From NCBI RefSeq assembly GCF_022012295.1, contig NZ_JAKLTN010000001.1:1711647-1775646 (forward strand): a DNA stretch of 64,000 nt, written 5' to 3'. Numbering within the stretch: position 1 is the stretch's first letter; each line of letters opens with the position of its first letter. Both the position numbers and the translations under genes were made by a program. Shown here piece by piece: positions 26,351-36,382 of this stretch. This DNA is from Dechloromonas hankyongensis (GTDB lineage: Bacteria > Pseudomonadota > Gammaproteobacteria > Burkholderiales > Rhodocyclaceae). A model generated the notes under the pieces. It was not told the DNA's origin and did no database searches. It was given only the letters and a program-made list of their open reading frames with translations.

Positions 26351-27577
26351 TCAAAGGCCGCCCGTCTTGCGTGCGAAGCGGGGAAAGCCGGGCAGGGCGC
26401 CGGCCACGGTCCGCCCCAGGCTGGCGGCCACCTGCCTGATCCGCCGGCGCAGGCCGGCCAGCGCCAGCAGCAGCGTGCCGATCCCGGTCGTGGCGAAAAC
26501 GCCGCTCACCAGTTCCCGCTTGTCGAGCCACAGCTTGTCGATGAAGCCGCCTTCGACCGAGCCGCTGTCGACCAGATCGAAATGCCCGACCGCCTCCTTG
26601 GCCCTTTCCAGCAGGTGCAGTTCGTTGAGCATGCCGGGGGAGTAGCGGGCGCAGGCGGGGTCCCAGCTGATCTTGAAGGCGAAGGCCGCGTTGCCCGATA
26701 CCAGGTTGCAGGTCGAGGCGATCACCTGGCCGGCGTGCAGCAGTTCGGTAAAGAAGACGCTGCCGGTGTCGCGGAAGCCGGCGATCATTTCGCGGAAGAA
26801 GCGTTCATGGGCCGGATCGGCGCGCACCGAGGTGCCCGCCTTGCCTTTCCATCCCATGTGCTCGAGGGCGATGAAGCGCTCGACGACCTCGTCGCCGACT
26901 TCGTTGCCGTAGTGGATTCGCCAGTCGGTGGGGCCGTTCTCCTCCAGGCGACGCCGGCAACGGTGCAGGTTTTTCAGCACTGCTTTGGGTATCCGCGCGA
27001 TCAGGTCTGCCGTATCGTGGCGCCAAGGCAGCAGGACGGCGCGCCGCATGCGCGCCGATTCAGACCACCACAGGTGCCGCCGGTGCGCCACTTCCTGCAG
27101 CAGGCGGTCGAGGGCATCGCCGGCGCTCAGCCAGTCGAAACGGACACCGTGCCAGCCGCTTCCCGGCCGGCTGACGAAAGCGAAAAAAGCGTCGACCGCC
27201 GCCGGCGCCTGCCGACCATCGACCAGCAGGCCGCTCAGGTAGGTGTGTTTGGAGCGAAAGCTGACCAGGGCCTGCCAGTGGAAAAAGGGCAGCAGGCGCC
27301 GGGTCTGGAAGACACCGAGCCCAATCAGATCGCCGCGCCCGGTCTCGATCAGGATGATGCTGACCGGATCGGGGGGCGCGATATGGGTCAGGGCCGGCAG
27401 GATGAACATCGGCGTCAGATAGGCATTGGGCACCAGGGCGTGCTCGGCCAGGCATCGCCACGCTTCGATCAGGTCACTATCGAGCCCACTGGGAGAAATG
27501 TTGCGGGCAGTGATGCCGCCGACTTGGTAAGGGGAATGTTTTCCGGTGGTCGCGAAGTCGCATGAATCTCGGTGCAT
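26351..27577 (-). CDS. GNAT/BioF2-like acyltransferase (CelD family)
   Basis: 408 aa. Residues about 200-340 carry the BioF2-like acetyltransferase segment: LKNLHRCRRRLEENGPTDWRI, ERFIALEHMGWKGKAGTS and FFTELLHAGQVIASTCNLVSGNAAFAFKISWDPACARYSPGMLNE. The family includes CelD/BcsL-type proteins in polysaccharide loci. The C-terminal tail is basic. It stands upstream of the flippase on the same strand, suggesting a shared role in cell-surface polysaccharide. Confidence 0.82.
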   Translation of the reverse strand: MHRDSCDFATTGKHSPYQVGGITARNISPSGLDSDLIEAWRCLAEHALVPNAYLTPMFILPALTHIAPPDPVSIILIETGRGDLIGLGVFQTRRLLPFFHWQALVSFRSKHTYLSGLLVDGRQAPAAVDAFFAFVSRPGSGWHGVRFDWLSAGDALDRLLQEVAHRRHLWWSESARMRRAVLLPWRHDTADLIARIPKAVLKNLHRCRRRLEENGPTDWRIHYGNEVGDEVVERFIALEHMGWKGKAGTSVRADPAHERFFREMIAGFRDTGSVFFTELLHAGQVIASTCNLVSGNAAFAFKISWDPACARYSPGMLNELHLLERAKEAVGHFDLVDSGSVEGGFIDKLWLDKRELVSGVFATTGIGTLLLALAGLRRRIRQVAASLGRTVAGALPGFPRFARKTGGL

Positions 27578-27741
27578 GGAGGCCTCGGCTGGTATCGGTC
27601 TGGATGCCGATTGTCCCGAGGCAAGACCGGCTTTTTGTGGCTTCCTACCCTGCCGGATGGACTAGGTCGGCGACGGATTTGCCAACGTCATTGGTGTGGG
27701 GTGGGGCCGGGAGCAGCAGCACCCGGCACGATCAGCGACGA

Positions 27742-28593
27742 TTAGTCGGCGGCAAGGCGCGCGAAGCTGAGCAGCCGGACATCCACTGTCATCGACAGCT
27801 CGGTCAGCGCCGCCGCCCGGGCGCGGCCCTCGGCACTGGCGCGGTAGAGGTGTGGCGTCATCGCCAGCAGGTCGGCGATCTGCTCCTGGCCGGCGACCGT
27901 CAGCGGATAGCGCACGCTTTCGCTGGCGAGCAGCGAAAAGCCGTCCGGTATCCGCGTTTCGGCGGGGCGTTCTTCCTTCAGCGCCGGGTAGATGATTTCG
28001 CGCAATTCGCGCAGGTGCTCGGGGCCGGCGTCGACCTGGATGAGCCGGCCGCCCGGTTTGAGGACACGGGCGAATTCGGGATAGACCGGGAAGCCGAACA
28101 TGCACAGCACGCGGTCGAGCGTGCCGGGCAGCGCCGGCAGGTTGGCATTGCTGCCGACCACCCAGGCCGGGCGCTTGTCCTGCTTGGCGGCGGCCTGCAC
28201 CGCCCACTTGGAGATGTCGAGGCCGAGTATGGCTAGGCTCTGCCCTTCGCCGGCCGCGGCGGCCAGTTGCCGCAAGTAGTAGCCTTCGCCGCAGCCGGCG
28301 TCGAGGCAGGCCGCTGCGCCGTCGACCGGCAGGTCAACCAGAGTCGCGGCGGCGACGGCATCGGCAATCGGCCGGTAGTGCCCGGCATTGAGGAAGCGGC
28401 GGCGGGCGGCAACCATTTCCTTGCTGTCGCCCGGATCGCGCGAACGCTTGTTCTGCACCGGCAACAGGTGGGTGTAGCCCTGGCTGGCGATGTCGAAATT
28501 GTGGCCGGCGGCGCACTGCCAGGCAGCGCCCTGGCGGTGCAGCGGGGCGCCGTCGAGCGGGCAGGCCAGGGCGGTGAAGGGCAGGATGCTCAT
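27742..28593 (-). CDS. rlmA: RlmA-type 23S rRNA (guanine-N1)-methyltransferase
   Basis: 283 aa from the ATG at 28593. It has the RlmA lead GYTHLLPVQNKRSRDPGDSKEMVAARRRFLNAGHY, SAM-binding CLDAGCGEGYYLRQLA, and LGLDISKWAVQAAAKQ. It methylates a guanine in a 23S rRNA hairpin. The N-terminal zinc finger is incomplete: where E. coli RlmA has CPLC, this protein has CPLD, while the later C-x3-H (CAAGH) is kept. It starts 23 nt after the ABC-F stop. Confidence 0.88.
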   Translation of the reverse strand: MSILPFTALACPLDGAPLHRQGAAWQCAAGHNFDIASQGYTHLLPVQNKRSRDPGDSKEMVAARRRFLNAGHYRPIADAVAAATLVDLPVDGAAACLDAGCGEGYYLRQLAAAAGEGQSLAILGLDISKWAVQAAAKQDKRPAWVVGSNANLPALPGTLDRVLCMFGFPVYPEFARVLKPGGRLIQVDAGPEHLRELREIIYPALKEERPAETRIPDGFSLLASESVRYPLTVAGQEQIADLLAMTPHLYRASAEGRARAAALTELSMTVDVRLLSFARLAAD

Positions 28594-28616
28594 GCGGTTG
28601 GGGGGCAGGAAGGCCG

Positions 28617-30281
<1,665 letters not shown>

Positions 30282-30472
30282 GAGCAAAACTTTCGGGGGA
30301 GGGTCGGGCGGCGATGTTGCGTTCCCGACAAGGGGCGAGATTGTATCTGATTGATCTCTCGAAAGTTTTTTCCGGTGTCTGTTTTGCTCGAAGTCGGGCC
30401 AGAAACCCCGTCTCCGCTGGCCGGCGACACCACGCCGCCGCCATCGCTCAATGGCGGCAGCGTCGGGAAGGT

Positions 30473-30967
30473 TTACTTCAACAGGTCGGCCACCCGGGCG
30501 ATGCCCGCGTTGGCGCAGACTTCGTCCTTCTCGCCGCCGGGGGCGCCGGAGACGCCCACCGCTCCGATCGTGGCGTTGCCGATCTTGATCGGGACGCCGC
30601 CGCCGACGGCCACCGTGCCCGGGATCTGGCGCAGGTAGGCGTTGGCCGGGTTGTCGGTCAGCTTCATGAATTCGAGCGAGGTCTGGCCGCGGGTGCGGGC
30701 CGTGTACGCCTTCATGCGGGCGAATTCCATGGTGTGCGGATTGGTGCCGTCGCCGCGCTGCGACGCATGCACCACGCCGGCGTTATCGACGATGACCACC
30801 GAAACCTTGTAGCCGTCCTTGGTGCATTGCTCGATCGTGCCGTCGATGATCGCCTGAGCCATTTTCATCGAGACATTTCTCTCGGTGAGCGGGGTCTGGG
30901 CGCTGGCCGACGCGATCGATGCAATGGCCAGTACGGCGGCGGCAACAACTTGTCTCCTGAGTGTCAT
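30473..30967 (-). CDS. GlcG/HbpS family heme-binding-like exported protein
   Basis: 164 aa. A signal peptide of about 23 residues ends ASA-QT, followed by a GlcG/HbpS domain: AIIDGTIEQCTKDGYKVSVVIVDNAGVVHASQRGDG and IPGTVAVGGGVPIKIGNATIGAVGVSGAPGGEKDEVCANAGI. Relatives bind heme or small molecules in the periplasm. It appears to be monocistronic. Confidence 0.9.
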   Translation of the reverse strand: MTLRRQVVAAAVLAIASIASASAQTPLTERNVSMKMAQAIIDGTIEQCTKDGYKVSVVIVDNAGVVHASQRGDGTNPHTMEFARMKAYTARTRGQTSLEFMKLTDNPANAYLRQIPGTVAVGGGVPIKIGNATIGAVGVSGAPGGEKDEVCANAGIARVADLLK

Positions 30968-31066
30968 TGATTTCTCCTCGTTTGATCAGTCCGCGGGCTG
31001 GGCCGAAGGTTCAGAATATGTCAGTGGCGTGGCTGAGGCAAGCGGCCGGCAGGGAGGCTGAAGTGA

Positions 31067-32671
31067 TCAGACACCCTGCGCGAGCCGGCATTGCGTCAAT
31101 TCGGCCATCCGGGCGTGCAGGCAATCGACATCGACCGGTTTGTGCAGCACCACGATGCCATCGCTGGCCAGATTGCGCAGCAACGCGGGATCGGTATCCC
31201 CGGTGACGAGCAGGGCAGGCAGGTGTTCGCCGAACGCCTGGCGCACGGCCGCGATGACATCGACCCCGGTGTGCCCGAAATCAAGGCGATAGTCGGAAAC
31301 TACAATGTCCGGCGCCAGGCCGTCCAGTCGCTCAAGGAGGGCAACTGCGGTTTCGGCAGCAATCACCTGATGCCCCCGCTGTTCGATGAACAGCGTCATG
31401 GCGGTGAGTACGACGGGGTTGTCTTCGACCAAAGCAACACGCAATGCGCGAATCGCGGGCTGCAAGCTTTCCAATGGCTGGATTTTGCCGCCGGGCGGCA
31501 ATTCAATCGCAAACATCGACCCTTTGCCCGGCCGCGAACGGACGCGAATCGACAGCTCGAGCAGGGCGGCGGTTTTGGCGACGATGGCCAGGCCCAGACC
31601 GCTGCCCCGATTGCGTGCCGTGTTGCCGAGTTGCCGGAATTCCTCAAAAATTTCCTTGGTCTTGTCGTGCGGTATGCCTATGCCGCTATCCCATACCTCG
31701 ATCCACATCTTTCCCTGGTGTTTGCGGCAAGCGACCAGTATTCCGCCATGCTCGGTGTAGCGAACGGCATTGGCGATCAGGTTGTTGATGATCCGGCTGA
31801 AGAGCACCGGATCGGTCTGGCTGTTCAGGGAGCGATAGCGATAGCGGAGTCGCAACCCCTTTTGCGCAGCGACCGGACTATGTGCCGACAGCACACTGTC
31901 CAGCAGTTCCGGGATGCTGAAGGTGCTGACTTTGGGTTCTACTACCCCGGCGTCGAGCTTGGAGAGATCAAGCAAGTCGGTGAGCAACCCGTTGAGATTG
32001 GCCATGCAGTTGCTCATGTTCCGGAATAGAGGAGCTTCCGCCGCCGAGGCATTTTGGCGCAGCATGTTCATGTAAATGCCGAGGGCTGAAAGCGGCTGCC
32101 GCAGATCGTGGCTGGCCGCGGCCAGAAAGCGTGCCTTGCTCAGATTGGCTTGTTCGGCTTCGCGCTTGGCCGCCATGAGCTCTGCTTCCCACGCCTTTTG
32201 TTCCGAGATGTCGGTGTGCGTACCGGACATCATCAGCGGGCTTCCATCGCCGGCGCGAGTCACGATGCGGCCGCGCGTCAGTATCCATTTCCAATCCCCC
32301 GATTTGGTCAGGCAACGAATTTCGACTTCATGGCGAGGGGCCTCGCCTTCGATATGCCGCTCAATCGAGACCAGGGCTTTGCCCATATCATCGGGATGCA
32401 CCAGCGTGGGCCAGTTTTCGGGAGCCAGATCGCGCTCTCCCACGGCGAAGCCGAGCATGGCTTCGAAACGCTCGCTTGCCCAGAAGGTATTGGTGGCCAG
32501 ATTCCATTCCCAGAAGCCTTGTTCCGAGCCTTCCAGGACACGTTCCAGGCGTTCTCGACTTTCTTTCAGTATGGTGTTGGCGGCGCGAAGGGCCTGAACT
32601 TCCTCTTGCAAGTCTTTCCCTGCTGGTCCTGCGCCATCACGATGCGCCGGGTTATAGTCATTATTCGGCAT
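31067..32671 (-). CDS. PAS hybrid histidine kinase with C-terminal receiver
   Basis: 534 aa, cytoplasmic. A coiled N-terminus is followed by a PAS domain (about 45-160: LEGSEQGFWEWNLATNTFWASERFEAMLGF), a HisKA helix with H188 (AAASHDLRQPLSALG), an HATPase domain (NNLIANAVRYTEHGG, DSGIGIPHDK, GSGLGLAIVAKTA) and a receiver with D460 (VVSDYRLD). The HDLRQPL box is typical of kinases that pass phosphate to LuxR-type or receiver partners. No partner regulator is adjacent; the stimulus is unknown. Confidence 0.9.
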   Translation of the reverse strand: MPNNDYNPAHRDGAGPAGKDLQEEVQALRAANTILKESRERLERVLEGSEQGFWEWNLATNTFWASERFEAMLGFAVGERDLAPENWPTLVHPDDMGKALVSIERHIEGEAPRHEVEIRCLTKSGDWKWILTRGRIVTRAGDGSPLMMSGTHTDISEQKAWEAELMAAKREAEQANLSKARFLAAASHDLRQPLSALGIYMNMLRQNASAAEAPLFRNMSNCMANLNGLLTDLLDLSKLDAGVVEPKVSTFSIPELLDSVLSAHSPVAAQKGLRLRYRYRSLNSQTDPVLFSRIINNLIANAVRYTEHGGILVACRKHQGKMWIEVWDSGIGIPHDKTKEIFEEFRQLGNTARNRGSGLGLAIVAKTAALLELSIRVRSRPGKGSMFAIELPPGGKIQPLESLQPAIRALRVALVEDNPVVLTAMTLFIEQRGHQVIAAETAVALLERLDGLAPDIVVSDYRLDFGHTGVDVIAAVRQAFGEHLPALLVTGDTDPALLRNLASDGIVVLHKPVDVDCLHARMAELTQCRLAQGV

Positions 32672-32860
32672 TTTTATCCTGTGATTAGGGAACGCTTATG
32701 CAAGCGTATCGTACGCCAACTGATGCGATCGTTGGCGATTGCCCCAGCCGAAATGGTTGAAGCGGCGATTTCCATTTCTGGTATCACTGGTCTCGAATTT
32801 ACATCAGGCCCAACGATTGCTTGTGGACAGCTGTCGCCGCAGATTTCACGGAGGTGTGCC

Positions 32861-33055
32861 ATGTCCATGAAATTGAATGAAGAAGCCCTGTTCTGGATGC
32901 GGCTGGCCGCATTCGCCAGCCTGTCGGAGCATGTGCTGTCCACCGGTGCATCGGTGCCGGATGCCGAAGAGTTGCTGTTCGGCTTCGCGCTGCCCGGCAA
33001 CCTGCCTTTGTCCTACGCCTGCCTGACCGGCGGGGCGGCCGCCGAACTGCATTAA
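32861..33055 (+). CDS. Small hypothetical protein
   Basis: 64 aa. I do not recognise a family. The ATG at 32861 has GGAGG about 7 nt upstream, and the frame reads MSMKLNEEALFWMRLAAFASLSEHVLSTGASVPDAEELLFG. It is mildly hydrophobic without a clear transmembrane helix. It lies between two minus-strand genes and is transcribed away from the histidine kinase. The good ribosome site and lack of overlap with other genes favour a real gene. Confidence 0.5.
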   Translation: MSMKLNEEALFWMRLAAFASLSEHVLSTGASVPDAEELLFGFALPGNLPLSYACLTGGAAAELH

Positions 33056-33139
33056 GCGTTCGGGCCAGCCCGTTTTTGCACGCCAGTGAAACATTCGCCC
33101 CATAGCGGGGCATGGTTCGGGCTGCTTGGCCCCACGGGG

Positions 33140-34792
33140 TCATGGGGTTTCCTGTTTTCGCTGCGGGTAAGGCGGCGAGGTTTCGATGCGGGTGTCGGTG
33201 ATCGGGGTGCCGACGGTGAAGTGGTAGACGCTCTGCCAACGTGGATCGGCGATGCCGAAGGTGCGATGCACCGGATCGTCGAAGAAGCAGCCGATGCCGG
33301 TACCGCGCACTCCGGCCGCCTCGGCCTCTAGGTAGAGCGCCTGGCCGACCAGTCCCGCCTCGCGCAGCAGGCGGCGGTAGGCGTAGCCGTCCGTGGCGAC
33401 GCCTGAGAAATCACCGAGCATGCCGAGCGAGAAGGCGCTGGTCGCGGCGATGTCCTGATGGCAGGACAGGGCGCGGGCCAGGCGCTGCATTTCCGGCAAT
33501 TCGAGAGTGGCGAGCAGGATCAGGCCGAGATGGGCGGGACAATCGGGGTCGCTGTCCGCAACCGCACACTGGTCGGCAAAGCGTTCGTCGCTGGCGCCGA
33601 GCACGGCGGGCAGCGTGATGGCCGCTTCCGGCGTGCGCGGCAGCAGGTACAGGCCGCTGGGCAGGCCGTCGACGCGCAGCACGAAGAGCAGCAAGTGGAT
33701 GGCCGGGGTGCTTTCCTGGCCGGTGAACGGGGCCTGCCGGCGGGGCAGGGTGGCGTCGAGCAGGCGATAGAAAGCGGCCTTGTCGAGCGTGGCTCGTGGG
33801 TCGAAACGCTGGGCGCTGCGCCGTTGGCGGATGATCTGCGCGGTACCGGTGGCGGCCGGGTGTGCGGGCAGCGTGGGTAGGACTGGGAGCGCCGGAAAGC
33901 GGAGCGGGCTTGATTCCACCGCCAGCGGCCGGCTCGCCGTGGCGGCTTGGGCTATGACCGGCCAGCGGTAGCCGGGGGCGGCATCGATCTGGCTCGGTGT
34001 GCCTTGCCAGTCGGCGTTCGCCAGCCAGTCGCCGGGTTCCGCCGGCGGCGCGCCTAGTCCAGGGGCCTGTACGGCGAGCAGGATTTCCGCTTCCTCGGCT
34101 TCGGTGTAGGCAAAGCGCGAGGGCGGGAAATCGTCCGCGCGGTCGACGCCAAGCAGGCGGGCCAGGCTGTCGCCCGGTACGGCCAGCGCTTCGATACGCC
34201 AGCCGAGCAGGGCGGCGGCGTAGGCGACAGCGCCGATCGCATGGCCGATATCGAGCTGGCAGTAGCGCAAGGCGCGCTCGCCGTATTTCCACGCCTCGCG
34301 CCACATCACGCTGGACAGGCCGACCGCCAGCCAGCGCGAACCGTCGGCCGGGCGCAGGGCGCGGCCTTCGAGCATATGGTCCTTGGGGTCGTAGTGGTGC
34401 ACGCCGTCCGGCACGCCGGGCAGTCCGGCGCTCAGCACGTAGGCCTCGACCGGGTGCAGGTTGCCGGAGGACGGATTGCAGCGCAGCGCCCAGCGACTCG
34501 GCCCCCAGCTTTTCCACGCCGAAATGCCCAAACTCAGTTCCAGCAAGGCGCCCAGGCTGTCGAGGTCGGCGGCGATGGTCTCGGCCGGCGCCTGGTTCAG
34601 GCTGCCGTACGGGCGCTCGAATCGGTCGGCCGCCAATGGCAATTCGAGGAGCGGCGCGCCGGGATAGCGCCGGAAGGGCTCGGGTTGGGCATCCCAATCC
34701 AGTTGCCCGGGGCCTTCGGCGTAGGCTTCGAAGCGGTGCTTGGTGCGGGCGTGGTAGGCGAGGAGCGGCGGGTATTGTGGGGTTTCCGACAT
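33140..34792 (-). CDS. SagB/ThcOx-type oxidoreductase with two nitroreductase-like domains
   Basis: 550 aa, about twice the length of a single nitroreductase. The first half holds LNQAPAETIAADLDSLGALLELSLGISAWKS and CNPSSGNLHPVEAYVL; the second half starts IIRQRRSAQRFDPRATLDKAAFYRLL and holds REAGLVGQALYLEAEAAGVRGTGIGCFFDDPVHRTFGI, the FMN fold end. Such flavoproteins oxidise azolines in peptides or reduce small compounds. It lies 84 nt downstream of the 86-aa gene, whose promoter region has sigma54 and NifA-type sites, so it may be expressed with nitrogen fixation. Confidence 0.87.
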   Translation of the reverse strand: MSETPQYPPLLAYHARTKHRFEAYAEGPGQLDWDAQPEPFRRYPGAPLLELPLAADRFERPYGSLNQAPAETIAADLDSLGALLELSLGISAWKSWGPSRWALRCNPSSGNLHPVEAYVLSAGLPGVPDGVHHYDPKDHMLEGRALRPADGSRWLAVGLSSVMWREAWKYGERALRYCQLDIGHAIGAVAYAAALLGWRIEALAVPGDSLARLLGVDRADDFPPSRFAYTEAEEAEILLAVQAPGLGAPPAEPGDWLANADWQGTPSQIDAAPGYRWPVIAQAATASRPLAVESSPLRFPALPVLPTLPAHPAATGTAQIIRQRRSAQRFDPRATLDKAAFYRLLDATLPRRQAPFTGQESTPAIHLLLFVLRVDGLPSGLYLLPRTPEAAITLPAVLGASDERFADQCAVADSDPDCPAHLGLILLATLELPEMQRLARALSCHQDIAATSAFSLGMLGDFSGVATDGYAYRRLLREAGLVGQALYLEAEAAGVRGTGIGCFFDDPVHRTFGIADPRWQSVYHFTVGTPITDTRIETSPPYPQRKQETP

Positions 34793-34876
34793 GGGGGCTT
34801 TTTCGCAGTGTGGGGTGGTTTCAGCAATGGCGTGTCGGCGGGCAATCGAACAGTCAGCACGCTGCGCCGGCCGGCT

Positions 34877-35137
34877 TCACTCGGCCAGCCGCTCCATCTG
34901 GCGCGGCGCCAGGCCGACCAGGGTCAGTTGCGTGCCTTCGTCGCCGTTCCACCACACCGCCACCCAGCCGGTACCGTCGGCATCGATGCGTTCGATCGCG
35001 CAGTCGGCGCCGATCATGTCCATGAACATCTCCAATTGGTCCTCTTCCAGTTCCGGATCGGGTGAAATGTCGAGGACACGCACCCTGTCGCCGACGGCGA
35101 CGCTGTGGCCATTGAGGTCTTTGGTGGTGAATTGCAT
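34877..35137 (-). CDS. Conserved-looking 86-aa protein, function unknown
   Basis: 86 aa. The N-terminus (FTTKDLNGHSVAVGDRVRVLDISPDPELEEDQLEMFMDMIG) looks like a small SH3/KOW-type beta barrel, and the protein is very acidic. I do not recognise a named family. The ATG has AGGAG 7 nt upstream. It precedes the SagB-like gene on the same strand. A perfect TGGCAC-N5-TTGC promoter and a TGT-N10-ACA site lie just upstream, marking it as a candidate nitrogen-fixation gene. Confidence 0.72.
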   Translation of the reverse strand: MQFTTKDLNGHSVAVGDRVRVLDISPDPELEEDQLEMFMDMIGADCAIERIDADGTGWVAVWWNGDEGTQLTLVGLAPRQMERLAE

Positions 35138-35169
35138 GGCGGACTCCTTGCGAAGGTGTCAGGCAAACG

Positions 35170-35185
35170 TGTCGCTAATCCGACA
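35170..35185. promoter_or_regulatory. NifA-type site TGT-N10-ACA near the 86-aa gene
   Basis: TGTCG-N6-CGACA, the same half-sites as in the NifA sites at 46744 and 57034. It lies between the sigma54 promoter and the ATG of the 86-aa gene, that is downstream of the expected start of transcription, which is unusual for an activator site. Confidence 0.55.
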
Positions 35186-35211
35186 GCGGACTGGCGTTTG
35201 ACCGCTGGTGT

Positions 35212-35226
35212 GCAATGGACGTGCCA
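35212..35226 (-). promoter_or_regulatory. sigma54 promoter of the 86-aa/SagB-like operon
   Basis: On the minus strand: TGGCAC-GTCCA-TTGC, a perfect -24/-12 element, about 75 nt upstream of the ATG at 35137. Confidence 0.82.
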
Positions 35227-35273
35227 TGCAATTTTTATTTTGATGAACCGGAATGAGCGACCGCCAGGCAATA

Positions 35274-35300
35274 AAAAACGGGAACCGCCGTTCCCGTTTC
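35274..35300. terminator. Rho-independent terminator hairpin
   Basis: Perfect stem AAACGGGAAC / GTTCCCGTTT with loop CGCC, flanked by A-runs on the left and T-richness on the right. It lies downstream of the minus-strand PEP-CTERM remnant and can act in both directions. Confidence 0.8.
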
Positions 35301-35361
35301 ATTTTCCCGGAATCGAGGCCGAGGATGCCGGCATCAATTCCTGATGGCTTCGGCCATCCGT

Positions 35362-35523
35362 CTATTGCTTCTTGCCTTTGCGGAGGTTCATACCGGCGCC
35401 GACCAGGCCCAGGCAGACGAGAGCCATGCTGGTCGGTTCCGGAACACGGTTGGCGGTGGTGACCTGCAGATTATCGACGGCCAGGTTGGCAAAGTGCGAT
35501 AAGAACTGAAGCCCATGCCCCTT
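35362..35523 (-). pseudogene. C-terminal remnant of a PEP-CTERM protein gene
   Basis: Read on the minus strand, 53 codons follow an in-frame stop and end in VPEPTSMALVCLGLVGAGMN then LRKGKKQ and TAG: a complete PEP-CTERM sorting tail (VPEP motif, hydrophobic helix, basic end). Upstream, FANLAVDNLQVTTANR resembles the end of an exported beta-rich domain. There is no start codon or signal peptide. It is probably what is left of a gene deleted or replaced here. Confidence 0.75.
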
Positions 35524-35625
35524 TTATTTTTCGTGCTGAAAAAGGCTGTCGGTAATTTTTACACTGCAGATGAGCATCCTCCGTCGAGGATGTTTTAATT
35601 ATTTAAATACAAATGCATAAACGTT

Positions 35626-35642
35626 GTGGCGCGATTTTTGCT
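35626..35642 (+). promoter_or_regulatory. sigma54 promoter of the PEP-CTERM gene
   Basis: TGGCGC-N5-TTGC with GG and GC 10 nt apart, about 64 nt before the ATG at 35705. Sigma54 control with PrsK/PrsR is known for PEP-CTERM genes in related floc-forming bacteria. Confidence 0.75.
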
Positions 35643-35704
35643 TCTGGTGGCGCGAGTAAAGTATTTGTGCCTTCAATTCAATCTGTTTTATTTTCGGAGT
35701 TTTT

Positions 35705-36382
35705 ATGAGAATTCAAAAAATTGTCGCAGCTGGGCTGTTTTTCGCAGCGATTGCGTCTGGAACAGCCTCGGCCGGCGTGATTTCCATTACTGACAGCCCG
35801 ACCGGGCGGGCGTTATTCGGCGGTAATGACATCGTCGACTGGGGCGTTTTGGGCGGAAACTTCACTGTGGTTTCCAACCCGTTCAATATTTCTTCCACAG
35901 GCGGTATCGGCCTGACGGTAAGCCAATCCAGCGGCAGCTTTCAACGGCGCGATTTGTCTACCGGCTGGGGCGGAAATTTTACTGACGGCAGTACGCTGCT
36001 CTGGACGGGCGGTGATGACGCTCATCCGATGTCGTTGGTGTTCAATAGCCTGATCCGAGGTATCGGCTTCCAGATCAATCCCAATTTTTCCGAAACGACG
36101 ACGCATATCGAAGTGTTCGGCGCGGGAAACTCGCTGTTCGGTGCCTTCGACTTGACGACGAATGACCGGAGCCAGTCGAGTGCAGACTTTATCGGCTTTA
36201 CCAGCGATCTCGTGGATATTGCCCGGATTACCATTTCCCAAGGGGCACACTCCGATTTCGCGATCAACCAGCTGTCACTGATCACCGTTGGCACGCAACA
36301 GGTTCCGGAGCCGTCGGCTCTCGCGCTGCTCGGCCTTGGCCTTCTCGGTCTCGTCGTTTCCCGGAAAAGCAAGGCTTCCTGA
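35705..36382 (+). CDS. PEP-CTERM sorting domain protein
   Basis: 225 aa. A signal peptide (MRIQKIVAAGLFFAAIASGTASA) is followed by a beta-rich, Ser/Thr/Gly-rich body with few cysteines, and at the end VPEPSALALLGLGLLGLVVS plus RKSKAS, the PEP-CTERM tail recognised by exosortase. Such proteins are exported to the surface or matrix and linked to floc or biofilm formation. GGAG precedes the ATG. No exosortase is encoded in the window. Confidence 0.93.
   Translation: MRIQKIVAAGLFFAAIASGTASAGVISITDSPTGRALFGGNDIVDWGVLGGNFTVVSNPFNISSTGGIGLTVSQSSGSFQRRDLSTGWGGNFTDGSTLLWTGGDDAHPMSLVFNSLIRGIGFQINPNFSETTTHIEVFGAGNSLFGAFDLTTNDRSQSSADFIGFTSDLVDIARITISQGAHSDFAINQLSLITVGTQQVPEPSALALLGLGLLGLVVSRKSKAS

Larger units (their letters stand above)
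35138..35704. other. Intergenic stretch with promoters, terminator and gene remnant
   Basis: No full gene lies here. It holds a NifA-type site, a sigma54 promoter for the 86-aa gene, a strong hairpin, the C-terminal remnant of a PEP-CTERM gene on the minus strand, and a sigma54 promoter for the plus-strand PEP-CTERM gene. Each is listed separately. Confidence 0.8.

Noticed and set aside
25058..27565. 835-codon plus-strand open frame
   Set aside because: Antisense to the flippase and GNAT-like genes; Gln/Gly-rich shadow sequence.
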